64,000 bases of DNA, from the NCBI RefSeq assembly GCF_030253575.1, contig NC_080558.1, positions 3,730,001 through 3,794,000 on the forward strand. Reading direction: 5' to 3'. Source of the DNA: Rhododendron vialii (taxonomy: Eukaryota; Streptophyta; Magnoliopsida; Ericales; Ericaceae). A program made the translations under genes and the position numbers. The notes below the pieces were generated by a model that was not told the origin of the DNA, made no database searches, and worked only from the letters and a program-made list of their open reading frames with translations. Shown in pieces: positions 12,258-24,862 of this stretch (within the stretch, counting starts at the first letter, position 1; every line of letters begins with the position of its first letter).

Positions 12258-12640
12258 ACATCTCACTGGCTGAGCCTGATCTTCTTAGTCAGTGTTTCGT
12301 AGATTACCTGCGCGGTGCCCTGTTATAGTTTAACTTCTTGTTTTGAGTAATGGGGTGATTGTAGTATTTGATTTCTTATTGTTCTGGTAAAGAAGAAGGG
12401 TCCTTTGAGTTTTCAATCTGCAGAATATTTTGATTTCTGGATGAGTTCGCGCTTTTTGAAGAGGACGCTTTAATAACTGTGTCCACGCTCGTTCTGAGCC
12501 AAACAGTCTATTTTTAGATTGTTGACTGAAAAGCTGTAAAAATTTTCGACAACCAAAAACACTTATTCGCAAACTCTCTCACGCATTAATGTGAGGTTTT
12601 GTGCATAAGTGTTAGTGATTGTAGATGTGCTGATTTTCCA

Positions 12641-13009
12641 AGAGTAAGTCTACAGTTACCGATCGGGAAATCCCGATCGGAATCCCGACGCCCCGCCGGG
12701 CATGCTTCGGCCACTGGATGGCTGATCCGATCCGTCCAATAATTCTAAAAAAAAAAACGAGTGGGCCTGCGCGTGAATAAACGGCATCCGACGTGTGTAA
12801 GTGGTCGATCCAAGCACTCCATTTTTGTGTTTGGATCGGCCAAAAAAGGAGTGCTTGGATCGGCCACTTACACACGTCGGATGCCATTTATTCTCGCTTG
12901 GGCCCACTCGATTTTTTTTTTTTAGAATTATTGGACGGATCAGCCATCCGGTGGCCGGCGGGGCGTCGGGATTCCGATCGGGAAATCCCGATCGGTAACT
13001 GTAGACTTT
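12641..13009. mobile_element. Fold-back MITE (Mutator-like), 369 bp, almost fully palindromic
   Basis: The left half (AAGTCTACAGTTACCGATCG...) is repeated in reverse complement to position 13009, with long arms sharing GACGCCCCGCCGG, the poly-A/T tract and GGATCGGCCA near the centre at about 12825. The element is flanked by an 11-bp direct repeat CTGATTTTCCA at 12630-12640 and 13010-13020, the size range of Mutator-type duplications. The left end carries a few extra bases (AGAGT), so the exact tip is uncertain. It lies about 380 bp past the XRCC4 stop, and its transcript could form a long double-stranded hairpin. Confidence 0.8.
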
Positions 13010-13099
13010 CTGATTTTCCAATGGCCTGGTCCATCATGAGATTATTCAGTACATGGGCACGGCTATATGGCGCCCCTAAGTTTTTCTTTTCACCATATA

Positions 13100-13172
13100 T
13101 TGAGGTGGGATTTACATATTTTGTCTTCAACCATCATTTATTGAGGTGGGATTTACATATTTTGTCTTCAAC
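13100..13172 (+). repeat. 41-bp tandem duplication
   Basis: TTGAGGTGGGATTTACATAT and the following 13 bases occur at 13100 and again at 13141, a period of 41 bp with no mismatch over 33 bases; recent slippage or unequal exchange. Confidence 0.9.
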
Positions 13173-13838
13173 CGTACCAGTGTGGTGGAAAACTAACAGA
13201 AGCTAAAAACGAAAATGAAAAATAAGGTAGAAGCCTTAATTTAAGAAAAATAGGGATGTATTTGTTTTACATTGTACTTTGTACTTTTGGTCATTTGTTT
13301 TTTAATTTGTGGGGTTTATCTAGAAAAACTTAAAAGTTAGATACTGACCATATTTGGGGAATATTAATTAAAAAACAAAATAAGAGTATTTCTTTGGCTT
13401 CTTTCTCTTTTTTTTTATTATCATCTTTAATGGAATTCGTTTAGAAAGAAAAACAAAAAGGCAAAGCAATGTGTCTAAAATTTTGATTTATTGAAGGCAG
13501 GGCTCAAGATCTACTGATCTAGGTTGTTTCCTTCAAATATCCGAACCAAGCACATGTCCCATGATTTTATTATATCCAGTTTAGTCCATTTAGTCACTTA
13601 TCGGTCTTTTAAAACTCAAACAGAGCATAGTTTACGCCTTTATGGATGAAGTAGACGAACGGAGCATAATTTAGGGATGAAATTTTAGAGAAAATTGGAG
13701 AATCCGTTAACTTTTTCGTCTTAAAAAAGGGAATCTGGTAATGTTAGACTCCAAATTGGTTCCAATCAAGAAGTTGAGGGATGAAATGAGTGATTTTTTT
13801 GTAGTTTATTTATTTGTTTATTATTATTATTATTACGA

Positions 13839-14159
13839 GGGCGACTATTTGCAGCCCCGTATTCTTTTTCTTAGCCCGTTAAAAATTTTCAATTATACTC
13901 GATAGTTAGTTACCGAAATTGATATATATTTTTAGCATACAATTACCGAAATATAATATTTTTTTAATAACTATTTATCGAAAATGTATGTTCGGTAGTT
14001 GTTTACTGAAAGTTGAACACATATTTTCGACATGTAGTTACCGAAATATAATCTTGTTTTCAATAGCTATTTACTGAAATGTTATGTATAATTTTCAACA
14101 ACTATTTACCGAAATATAATGGATTAAAGGAAAAAATACGACGCTGCGAATAATCGCCC
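13839..14159. mobile_element. MITE family X, copy 1 (321 bp)
   Basis: Ends GGGCGACTATTTGCAGC and (reverse complement of the right end) GGGCGATTATTCGCAGC. The interior repeats the word TATTTACCGAAAT with variants several times. The flanks are (ATT)n-rich, hiding any target duplication. A second copy lies at 28219-28538 with about 85-90% identity by eye. Superfamily uncertain; 7-9-bp duplications at copy 2 would fit hAT or Mutator. Confidence 0.7.
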
Positions 14160-14780
14160 AATTATTATTATGGGTTGTCATTCGTTAGTCCTAATTTATT
14201 ATTTAGGGCACTATTGATAAAAATCTTGTGATACCTTCGAAGGCTCAAACAAGGAAACTGGAAAGGGCCCCGCCTCCGAGTCTCACTATTTTACGGCGAG
14301 ACTTTCTTACATTGAATAATTTTCCAGTTCTATCACCTGCTCCGGCGAGCCAAATTAGGGTTACATGCTACACGAAGAAGAGTGGAGCTTCGGTTCTGGT
14401 GTTTGTCTTGTTTGAAACGGGGTCTCGCTCGCTCGGTAAGTTCTTTATCCTATTCTCTCTCCGTTTTCTCTTCCTCAATTCACTAGGTTCGTTTAGGTTC
14501 GTTTTGAAGGAGAATTCGTACCGGAATTCATTTCCCTGAAAAAAGAATTTGTTCATAAATTCCACTACTTAGGTAAAGCTTTGAATTGTCGAAATTTCCG
14601 TACTCTGGAACCAAGTTAAATTTGAGGTTGGGCTACTTTCGGCCCCAATTGTTCGCAGTTTCCCTTGATTTGAGTAAAAATTTATGGGAAAACTCAATCA
14701 TGTAATTCAAGGATGGAGTGAAATTTACTCGTAGTTTGGTTCTGAGTCTAGAAAATAGGTTAGGGCTGGAGATGGTCTTG

Positions 14781-14962
14781 GAGCATCTCCAAGTTTTGGT
14801 TCTGAAAGGCTATCTTTTTCCTCCCAATTTTGCAACCACACCATTAATGAAGCTTTTTCTCAAGTTTGTGCTTGGATTTGGGTTTGCCCAGTGGAGTGTT
14901 TCATCCCAAATAAAGCTTTTACTCAAATTTGAGTGGAAGTATGAGTAAAAGCTGGAGATGCT
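14781..14962. mobile_element. Tourist-like MITE remnant in the 5' leader intron of the CWF19-like gene
   Basis: Starts GAGCATCTCCAAG and ends CTGGAGATGCT, with TTTACTCAAATTTGAGT near the right end. The same words build the element at 61252-61530, so both belong to one family. No clear TAA duplication remains. Confidence 0.4.
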
Positions 14963-15160
14963 GTATGTTTTGAATTAGATTTCCATCGAGTTGTTATTAC
15001 TTGATATTATTGAGATTCTGTGCTGCCACAGTTTTTCTGTTGAATTGTGCATGCTCCTAATGTTCTTTCTTCTTCGTTGTCTTTATTTTGATTCTTCAGG
15101 ACAGCTTTTACTAGTTTTGTTGCCCAAATCCTGTTCCTCTGTCAGTAAATAAAACAGAAG

Positions 15161-18100
15161 ATGCTTTCGGGGTTGAAGTTCGTACCCCGGGATCAGGTTG
15201 ATAAGGTAAAGCCTCAGTTTGATTTGTTTCATTTGTAATGAGCCTCGAGCTAATTCCCTCGATAAGTTTATTTTCTTAATGCTCCTATGGTTTTCCCATC
15301 TATCAAGACTCAACAGCATAATTTTTTTTTTGTTGGTATTGATGGTTTAAGTTTTGTGGTAGGCACAAAATGAAGACTTGAATGATTCTAGAAGAGAGAG
15401 AAAGAATCCAGTTGGCAAGAAGGAAAGAGGTAGAAGGAAAAAGAAAAGTTATCGACATGGTAGTTCAGATGAGGATGACCTTGAAAGAATAGGAAAAGGA
15501 TCTAGAAATAAAAAGAAGTGGTATTCTTCGGATGAGTGCTCTTCATACTCTAGCGGAAAAGAAAGTCAGAGCGGCTCTGACCAAGATGAAAAGAAACGTA
15601 GGAATAAGAAAAAAGCGAAGAAACGATACGGGGATTCTTCGGAAGATGAAGCTAGAAACCGGTCAAAGAAGAAGTCAAGAAATGGGAGAAAGGATTATTC
15701 ATCTGAAGACTCTTCTTTGCCTAATTCTGATGATGAACAAAAGGATAGCCGCAGTGGTAGAGAAGATAAGCATCCGAAAGGAAGTAAAACCCATGGAAGG
15801 AAGAAGGGTAGTCAGAGAGGGAGTGAAATAGAGTCTATGGGAGATGACTTGACTGGTACTCACTTTTCTTGTAGTATTTCATTTAAAATAGGCATTTTTG
15901 TTTCCAGTTTTTGAACTCTAAACATGTTGTTTCGACATCTCTCTGTAGGTGATGGCAGAGGATCTCAGTCCCTAGATAGTAGCAATACTGTGAGAAAGGA
16001 AATGGGATTAGAGTGGATGCTTAGACCAAAAGACAACATTGAGAGAGAGCCTGCAACAACTTCAGATCAGCCTAAGGAACCTCAGGCTGAGGAGGTATGC
16101 CCTCTCCGTCAACTTTGTTTTAAAGCCTCACTGTTCATCCTGAATTTTGCTCAATGATTGCACTTGAATTGCCTTCAGTGAATTGTCATACCTATCTAGT
16201 GGAAATGGGATGGAGGAGAAAATATCATAGCTTTTGATGTTTTAGGAGGATGGAGAATTTTTCTACTTCGCCTTTGGGTTTTATTTTGCGGCAGACCTCA
16301 TTGGTTAGGAAAGTGAGGGGCTACTTTGATCATCCCTGCGACGTCTATGACTCTATCCTATTCAGACCAGCCTTTTCTTTTGTCTTTTGCTGTTTCCCAT
16401 ACAAGAGCACACGCTGATTCTTTGTGACTCAAACAATTTTTGCTTATTGGGGCAGATAAAGAGAGAACATCCCAGAGAATTGAATCCATATTTGAAGAAT
16501 AATGGATCTGGTTATCCAGAAGTTGAAGACGGGAAAAAGGCTGGGGTGTCATCTTCTGTTGTTGGAGACGGGGGTGCCAGCTGGAGATTAAAAGCCTTGA
16601 AGCGTGCTCAAGAGCAGGCGGCCCGAGAAGGACGGAAATTGAAGGAGGTAAGATCTTGTATATTTTGGACTTAAAAAAGTTAGCATATCTGAGCATTTAC
16701 CAATTTTATGCAATCCGTTTAAATTGTATAGGTTGTGGAAGAGCGGTGGGGATCAGTGGGTCAGCTAGCGGTTTCTGTGGCATCTCGTAAAGCTGCTTCA
16801 TCTCGTGCTCACCTCCATGCCATACACAATAGAAAGAGGGGCTTAACAGGGGAACACCAAACAGTTGTGGAGGATCACAATGAAAAGATACCTGGCAAGG
16901 TACTTAGATCTTAATGAAGTAATGCTGCTAAAAGCTTTGACATATACATTGGCCAAGTGTGTTTCATTTTGTTTAGCATAATCATCTAATCTTGGTTCTT
17001 TTTTTAAGTAAGTTGATATTCTTTTTTTTTTTTTTTTTGGGTACAAAGATATTTTCTTCTTTTTAACTTACATTTTGTAACTTTTGTAGAATACTGACCG
17101 AGAAAGCATGCGGGATGTATCTTGCCGACGTTCGGAGATGAAAGTGCCTAAACTTCATGATTCTTTATCTTGGGGCAAGCAGAAAAGGCAAACCATGTCC
17201 TCCAAGGATTCCGGCCTTATCTCTAGTGCATTGTCAAGCTTAAATAGGTTTGCAAATGATGGAAGCTTTATGAATGAAGTTATTCGTCAAAAGGATGATG
17301 AACCCGGTGGTTCTGTTGGCTCTCCAAACAGAGAGAGAAAAGTAGAGTCAGAGTCGGTACCTAGTGCATCTTTTACAGTTAACGAGGGATTGAGTGCAAA
17401 CCAATTGGCCGCAAAAGCGTTGCAACTTCGTTTGAAAGGAAAGCATGAAGAAGCTGAAAAACTTATGGTGAGACAAAACACTTCTTTTACTTTTTTTAGT
17501 ATTTATTTTTGGGGCTTTTTACCTCTAGATCCAGAAAATAGAAAGTAATTCCCACCAGGTCTCTTCTAATTAATGAAACATTGAAAGCCTACGAAAGTGC
17601 CTAAAACCCTAAATCCTGAAAGTGCCTAACCCCTAGGGCACCCTATAAAAGTGTCTACACTGTAGGGTACCCTATAAAAATGCCTAAACTTCTAGGGTAC
17701 CCTATGAAAGTGCCTAAACTGCTAAAACCCTATAATAGGAAAGTGCACCCTAAAACCTCTATGAAACTGCCTAAACCTAAACCCTAGTGTTCTATGAAAG
17801 CGTCTAAACCTAAACCCCAGGGTACCCTAAACCCTAAGGTATCCTAAACCCTAAAACCCTAGGGTATCCTAAGATTTTAGGATAACCAAGGGTACTAGGG
17901 TACCCTAAAACCCTAGGGTGACACTTCCATTAATGGTAAATATATTTTTTGTAAAAGTGGACCTAATGGTAATTAAGTATTCCATCTCTCCTTAATGGGA
18001 ATTAAGTTTCACTTTTCTGTACTTAGAGGTAAAAATCTCTTTTTTTTTGTAACCCGGTATCCGGCCCCAATGAACCGACTAATGTGGGGAATCAATCCCA

Positions 18101-21100
18101 CCATCCACTAGCAGTGGCCCAATTAAAGCAAGGAAAAAGCTCTGTATGGACTGGCCCAACACAAGAATTGATAGCATGCATTAACTTTTTTCAAATTCCA
18201 CTGTCTCTTACTGTTTCTGCATGTGCATCTATGTTTTCTGCTGTTTGTCTTTTTCTTTTCTCTTTAGGGAATAGTGGAATTAGGCTATAATATGCTATGG
18301 GTTTTGACTTTTGAGTGTTGTTAGGGCATGGAGTATGCTTTATCTGAAGCAAGAGCCATGTTGGTTTGTTTTCTGGTGTTATCGAGTTGATATTAGGTTT
18401 TTAGCTCTTTTCAAGTTTGGACATGTTAACAGCCCTTGATTACTTTTAAGTGTTAAACACGAGAAAAGACTAAGTATTTGATTCAAGAGCTGACTTTTTT
18501 GTTCACAACTGCTAACTAGTGCGTTACTGCTCACACTGGGATTGTCTTTCTTGTTGAGCTGCATCATTTGTTTTCGGTGTAAATTTGTGAGGCAGTATGG
18601 TTGTAGGAGCTATCCCAGCAAAAAAACTGCTGCTTGAAATCCAGACTGTCTCCAATGGAATCTTTCCCTTTTGTGTGATTTTTTCTAGGTGCACGCGTTG
18701 GCAAGTCTATGTGACACCTCAATTTATGTGGGGAATTATGCCAAACTTACGTTAATTATGTTCTAGCTATGTAGCACAGACTCTTCACTGCTGTCGTTAC
18801 AGTATCTGACATGTGTTATAGACTACAAAATTTCGAACATGACGGTTAGCGTGGGGACATGCCACGTGGAGTCTTGTTATGATCATTATTTGTTAGACAA
18901 ACTAGGGAAAAGCTCATATACTCCGGATGCATCCCAGACACCCTGGGGAAAATGATTGTTGTGTATTTCACATGTTCTTTATTGGGTTATATTTTAGGTT
19001 GAAGGGGTTTGTTGATGATTAGTGAGTCAGTCAGTTGGTGTGTCTGTTGGTTTTTTAAAATTCCGTGTCTCTTGTTCGTACCTGTGTTTTGTGTGTGCGC
19101 TTTTAGCCAAAAAGCTGAATGCATTATTTGTTTAACGTTTACAATCTTCATAATCATTACAGAAATTGTGATCACCAGTTTTGAGTCTATAATATGATTA
19201 TTGAACAGCATCACAGATTCAATGAAGATCTGGAGTTTAGCAACTTTATTGAACAGCATCACAGATTCAATGAAGATCTGGAGTTTACTAACTTTGCGCA
19301 ACCTTGCTTGAACTGTGATATGAGGATAGGCTTATCTCTTAGTTATCATTCGAGATAGTAACCTTTTTTCAACTGATTTGGACGTGCTTTAGGAAGTTCT
19401 GTATTTTATTGGTTAAATCAGTTGCTGGTCAGTGCGGTCACTGTTAAAACTGGCAGAGTCTAACACTTTAAGAGTTTTAGTGGATTGTATTCGTCTAAGA
19501 ATTGCAGTGATGCTGCGGCTTGTTTATTTCTTTCCTCATGGTAACATTTATCCTTTTCTTGAAAGACAAGGAAACAACAAAGAATTAGAGGTATATGCTA
19601 CGGCAATAAAGAGCATTGCACTAGTGTCTCTGTGGAAGCACGCCTCTGAACTTACATTATGCCTCACCGTCATTCTTGTGCGGAAATATTAATTACATTG
19701 TGGTCTTTTTTTTTTTCTTTTTTCTTTTTTCCCTTGTCTCTATTTCTTTAATTTGTTTTTGTTTTTATTTTGTTTTCTGCATCCTGTTTAATTTTTGTCC
19801 TTTTTTTGGGTTTTTGCTGTGATGGGATTATGGCAATGTCAATCCTTATATTGCTTTGTTTCAGCATTTTTTTTTCACGGAACTCAAACGTTTCAGGTGT
19901 GTCAATGTTCTTGGTGGACCTGTTATGATAAGCCTGAGTTTTCACCTTGATTGTTAATTGAAACTATGTTCTGATGTATTTTTTTTTCTTCAGAAGGAAG
20001 CAGAAAATGTTAAAGCAAAGCTAGTTGCTGAGGATGAATCCAGTCGGCCACCAACTGAGAGAAACACAAGAAGGTAATCATGCATCTTAAAATAAATTCA
20101 AGTAACATTGCAGAGATAAGACACTTTCTTTGGTAGTTGTTTATTGACTAACTATTTATGCTTATCGAAACGTAACCCGATGAGCATGTTGTTTTACATT
20201 TTTCCTTAACTAAGTTTTTATACTTTGACCCATAATTAATCTGCCAGTACACTTCCCTACTTGTCTTTTGTTTTTGAATTGTCATGTCTTATATTTTTAA
20301 TCTTCTGAGTAGACCTTGTCAGTCTTGATATTTCTTTCCTTTCGATGTTTCAGATATACAACGCATGACACGTCTATTCGGCAAAGGAAGAAAGAGGATG
20401 ATGCTGACATGCATCTTGCCCAAAAGATTGTACAAAACAAGAAGTTCAGTACATCTGCTCAAGCAGATGATGAATATGATTTCGATGATGGTCCAAGGAG
20501 AAAGGCGAAGAAAAAAGGGGGCACCGATCAGAAGTTAAATGAGAAGACTAATTTTTCAACGCGCATCTTAACTCAACAAGAGCGTTGCAAATTCTGCTTT
20601 GAGAACCCCAATAGGCCAAGACATCTTGTGGTTGCTATAGCCAATTTCACCTACCTCAGTTTACCACACTGGCAGTCTGTTGCAGTGGGTCATTGCTGCA
20701 TTTTAACATTGCAGGTGAGTTTTGGTGTGTTATCTTAGTACGCTTTTCATAACACCTTGATAAATCCGTCTCTTTTGTCTAATGAGGGTTAATTCTTCAT
20801 TATTTTCATGTCACTGATATCGTTGTGGACTCAGCTTTGTTTGTACATAGTTACATGGGTACTGCTATTGTTATTGTTGTAATAGATTCATTAATTTCAT
20901 TCCCATTGAGTCACAGACAGACTCCCAGCTTTTTTCTTCATTGTGGCTGTTATGATTGATTTCCTAGTTATTATGTCTAAACAGCATGAATCAGCTACAA
21001 GGGCTGTGGACAATAATGTGTGGGACGAAATTCGCAACTTCAAGAAATGCCTTATCATGATGTTTGCAAAGCAAGAAAAGGATGTTGTGTTCCTTGAAAC

Positions 21101-22879
21101 GGTCATGGGGTTGGCCCAGCAAAGGCGCCATTGTTTGGTTGAGTGCATTCCCTTGCCCCAGGACATTGCAAAACAGGCACCTCTCTATTTCAAAAAGGTG
21201 CGTTTTTCTATTATGTTGAGGTTATTAGTTGATACTGTGTTTATTTCTGCTGGAACCACTTACCTTGGATGTCTTATTTTCAATGGATTTGTTCGCCTTC
21301 CCCTTCTCCTCTATATTCTGAAAGTTTTTCTGCATGTACTATTGGTTTTATTCTGCCATATTATTTGTTGTATTGAGACAGAAATACGTGTCAATACAAC
21401 AACAACATCATAACCCATGTAGTCTGCAATCATTGGAGGTATGGGCGGGGGAGGATTGGAGACAGACCTAACCTTTGGCAATATGCACAAAGTGGCTGCT
21501 CTCAGAATACCCAGTGGCCCCCTATATCTGTTTTGCTGCAGAACCATGCCCTCAAATCAAAGCCAAATGGCATAAGAGAGGGTAGGCCTAGAGACCCAAT
21601 TGGGCCAATTCAATTTCTGTGCACATTACCATGCTTCCTTCATAGATAGTCTAGCGGACACCATTATGCTCGTTTTAAAAGTTTAAGCACAGAATCTTTT
21701 GTGTAGTTGCGTGACTTTTAATGCTGCAAGTTGATCGGTACCGAAATGGTAAATTGGGTGAAAATCCTACCACTATAGGCAGCGAAGCCCCCTAATTAGA
21801 TTTCTACAGTAGCAAAAGAAGACACACACACACACACATAATGTAACCACCCTATTTTCCTTTTTTTAAACCCTTTGTGCCTTTGTCCTTATATGTTACT
21901 CCCTCTGTCCCAAAATGGATGACAATTTCGCTAGCTCAGACCTTTTAAAAAAAATTATCTGTCTTTTAATTTATAATGCTTTTATATGCTATATGAATCT
22001 TGTTTGATAAATTCTTGAAAGGCACATTTGCCGAAATTGTCATCCATTGTGAGACGGAGGGAGTATTTAAGAGAGAGTTGTGAGCTGAGTTAGTCATCCA
22101 TTCTCCAATGGCTTGCCATCTGGGGCTTTTGCTTTGTTGCTTTTCACAGCTTCAGTTTAGCATGCAGTTTAATATCTCATTGTCAATATGAAATGCTACT
22201 CCTACTTCTTGTGTACCGTAGAGCTTATATATTCGCTTCCACTGTATTGAAATGTAGATGTTTACTTTTTGTACAAATCGTTGGACACTGAAACAAAGAT
22301 ACCATGTGTTGCCATTTTTTGCCTCTATCCTGATAGAAAAATGCCAATCACACTCATCACCATTTGGAAAGTTTGGTTCATATATCACTATTGGTCTTTT
22401 ACAGAAAGAAAACCCTTGGTGATTGGTTTAATCTTTAAACCTTGAGCAACATCGATAAAATTTTACTTGTTTCTTGAGAACTCAACATCTGTAGTAATCT
22501 TCTGTTAGTATTTTCCTACTCACATGTTTGTGAAATGAGTTTCCTTCAGGCAATTGATGAAGCTGAAGACGAGTGGAGCCAGCACAATTCGAAGAAGCTC
22601 ATTGATACAAGTGTAAAGGGGTTGCGTGGTTCTGTTCCCAAGGATTTTCCGTACTTCCATGTTGAATTCGGATTAAACAAGGGGTTTGTCCACGTGATTG
22701 ATGATGAGCAGCAGTTCAAAGCCAACTTCGGACTCAATGTCATAAGGGGCATGCTGAAGTTGCCGGAAGAGGACATTTATGGTCGTAGGAAGCATGATTC
22801 AGAGGAGACTCAAAAGCAAGCTGTTTCGAGTTTTGCCCGAGATTGGGCGCCTTTTGATTGGACGAAACAGCTCGAGTGA
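15161..22879 (+). CDS. CWF19L2: CWF19-like protein (CwfJ family), 10 exons
   Basis: Homologue of yeast Cwf19/human CWF19L2, a spliceosome-associated factor of late splicing and lariat handling. Exons are 15161-15205, 15363-15855, 15949-16094, 16456-16647, 16732-16899, 17090-17467, 19994-20073, 20354-20714, 20985-21197 and 22550-22879, giving 801 residues with all phases matching. Start MLSGLKFVPRDQVDK is typical of plant orthologues. Residues 16-180 are an S/K/R/D-rich disordered region. The CwfJ C-terminal domain 1 begins near residue 574 with C579-x2-C582, then the HIT-like stretch GHCCILTLQHES (about 613-624). Domain 2 runs from KAIDEAEDEW (about 690) to FDWTKQLE. The usual proline of ILPMQH is threonine here. 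A 5' leader intron is likely: donor CTCG|GTAAGT at 14436, acceptor TTCAG at 15099. Intron 6 (2.5 kb) carries telomere-like repeats and intron 9 a Stowaway element. Confidence 0.93.
17590..17925 (+). repeat. Degenerate telomere-like CCCTAAA tract in CWF19-like intron 6
   Basis: Repeated words AAACCCTA, CCTAAACCCTAAAACCCTA and TAGGGTACCCTA mixed with a second repeating word GAAAGTGCCTAAAC. The plant telomere unit is CCCTAAA; here it is interspersed and mutated, so the tract is an interstitial, not a true, telomere array. Confidence 0.75.
19201..19296 (+). repeat. 48-bp tandem duplication in CWF19-like intron 6
   Basis: TTGAACAGCATCACAGATTC begins at 19201 and again at 19249; the two copies differ by about two bases. 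Confidence 0.9.
21899..22063. mobile_element. Stowaway MITE (165 bp) in CWF19-like intron 9
   Basis: Left CTCCCTCTGTCCCAAAATGG, right (reverse complement) CTCCCTCCGTCTCACAATGG, continuing with ATGACAATTTCG in both. TA target duplication at 21897-21898 and 22064-22065. Canonical Stowaway ends. Confidence 0.9.
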
Positions 22880-24662
22880 ACACCTGGATCTCACAACTAA
22901 CACACATGAATTTCACGATATCATTAGTTTACATCCCTTGATGATATCTGCAGTTTCGTCCCCTAGAATAGGTGGATAGAATACCCTTGGTAATAATTGT
23001 GGGAGTTACAACAGTTGTGATTAGTCATGTTAAGTGATTTTCTTTCAGCTGGGAAAGAACTTCATTTTAAACCTTTTTCTGGCGTGAGCGTGGGTGAGGC
23101 ATTGCTATGGCTTGACCTCTTCAGCCATCTTGTACTATTTTGAGTTCTGATTAATGCTGTATGAGTGACTGGGAGAAAGGAAAATGAAAGAAAAATGATG
23201 GCTAGTTTCCACTGCAAGTAGCATATCAGGCTCGCATTTGAGCGATATCGAGAACCAAGGGCTTTAGAGCTTGCATTTGATATACTCCTATTGTTTATCG
23301 AGAACCAAGGGCTCTAAGCGCAAATTCTCCGTGCCCAATTTGGCTAGGGGGTTTATTTTCGCCGGTGATTCAAAGGTAAAAGTTGCATCGTAACATTGAT
23401 GTGGTACAGATTGAGGCGTTGTCAATTTTGGAAATAAAATGGGGAAAAAGAAAAGACAGGAGCAACTAATGTTGCTTTGAAGGTCGACTTTTGATTGTTG
23501 GATTATTTTTTGGGATTATATTTTGGGCATCTTTATTTCATGAAATATTTTTGAATTATAATTTTAGGTTGAGGTAAATAATATCTTCCGGATTAATTTC
23601 TCCCATCTATAGCCAAAAAATATTACTCCCGTTGTCCCTAAATAAATGTCCGGCCCACAAACCTAGGCATTTGAATAGATGCATTTTTCGTTCAAAAAAT
23701 TGGAAAAAATGCATGTTTTTAAAGGCCTAAATTTGCGAATCGGACATTTATTTAGGAATGAAGGGAGTATTTTTTTAAATATAGTTCCTTATCACACTCA
23801 AACGGAATATATAGCATAACTAATTTTGTGGTACATAGTTTCACCAATTATCCTGTAGACTCTATCTTATCCGGTTTAGGTTTTGAGGGAGATTTTTGAG
23901 AGTAATAAGTCGAGAGAGAGAAAAAATTTATTGAAGATCGTGTCCTAGGGTTTTAAGACTAACAAGGCTGCTATTGCAATAATTTCAATATTTTTTCTCA
24001 TCTCTTTTTGTGTAAAAGGGAAGTGCATTAAACCAGGGATAATTTGAATCTTTTTCAATCCTTCTTAAATATTAATCTTTCAAAACTTTAGAGTGTTTTA
24101 AGACCAATCGCCTTTATCAAACCAATCTGGTTTACTCTCTTACAAAATAAATATTTATTTACAATTTTTAAGCTTAAAAATAATAGGCTTACTGAAACAA
24201 AAAAAAAATGCAATATGAATCTAATTTTATAGATTTCAATGAGATCTATCAAATCTTACAAAAAAAATTGAAAAATTATTTTCGTAAACCTATTATTTTT
24301 AAGTTTGAAAATAGGTTCTTATTTTGCAAATACTTTTTGAGAATCTAGAACGGGGCCGGCCCCATTTCAGAACGTCAAATAAGTACTTATTTTTTAAGAA
24401 GACAATTTTAAATTAAAAAATAATGGGCTTATTGAAATATAAAAATATGCCACATGAATTTTGTTTGAAAGATTTCAATGAGATTTTGAACGATGCAAAA
24501 AAAAAATCAAAAAATTATTTTTTATTTACGTTATTTTTTAGTTTAAAAATATGAAATAAGTACTTATTTTTTAAAAATATGCTTTGGAACGGAGCCATGT
24601 CCCTGCATCTACAGCTCAAGAATCCCCCGTACCCAAAGAATAAAATAGAAAAGTCAAATCAA
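22880..24662. other. Spacer between the CWF19-like gene and KNOLLE
   Basis: No gene. AT-rich, with the CWF19-like 3' UTR, a Stowaway MITE (23626-23767), and at about 24150-24600 diverged AT-rich repeats built around AATAAGTACTTATTTT and GGAACGGGGCC, words that recur in the KNOLLE intron. Confidence 0.6.
23626..23767. mobile_element. Stowaway MITE (142 bp)
   Basis: CTCCCGTTGTCCCTAAATAA at the left; the right end reads CTCCCTTCATTCCTAAATAA in reverse complement, followed in both by ATGTCCG. TA flanks at 23624-23625 and 23768-23769. Confidence 0.88.
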
Positions 24663-24668
24663 GAAATA

Positions 24669-24746
24669 TAGCCGTTAAGAAGCCACAACGGCTACTTTCC
24701 TTACAGTATCAAATATGGGGAAGCTCTGATACTATCCGTTATAAAA
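24669..24746 (+). promoter_or_regulatory. KNOLLE promoter: MSA-like elements and TATA box
   Basis: Mitosis-specific activator elements have the consensus YCYAACGGYYA and are bound by R1R2R3-MYB factors; KNOLLE is a known target class. Here CACAACGGCTA lies at 24684-24694 (10 of 11 positions) and TAGCCGTTAAG at 24669-24679 is the same motif inverted (CTTAACGGCTA). A third AACGG core, inverted, lies at 24736-24740 and abuts TATAAAA at 24740-24746, 117 bp before the ATG. The arrangement predicts G2/M-phase transcription. Confidence 0.75.
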
Positions 24747-24862
24747 CCCTTTCCAAAATCTCACAACCAGATTCAACAAATTCCGCAGCTCACACAATTC
24801 CTTTTTCACATCTCCACTTTCCATTCTCGCTCTCTCTCTCTCTCTCTCCAAACACAGCCAAG

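Larger units (their letters stand above)
13021..14227. other. Spacer between XRCC4 and the CWF19-like gene
   Basis: No gene seen. AT-rich sequence containing a 41-bp tandem duplication (13100-13172) and a two-copy MITE (13839-14159). Confidence 0.6.

Noticed and set aside
12793-13206. 137-codon frame over the fold-back MITE
   Set aside because: Produced by the palindrome being open on both strands; no protein similarity.
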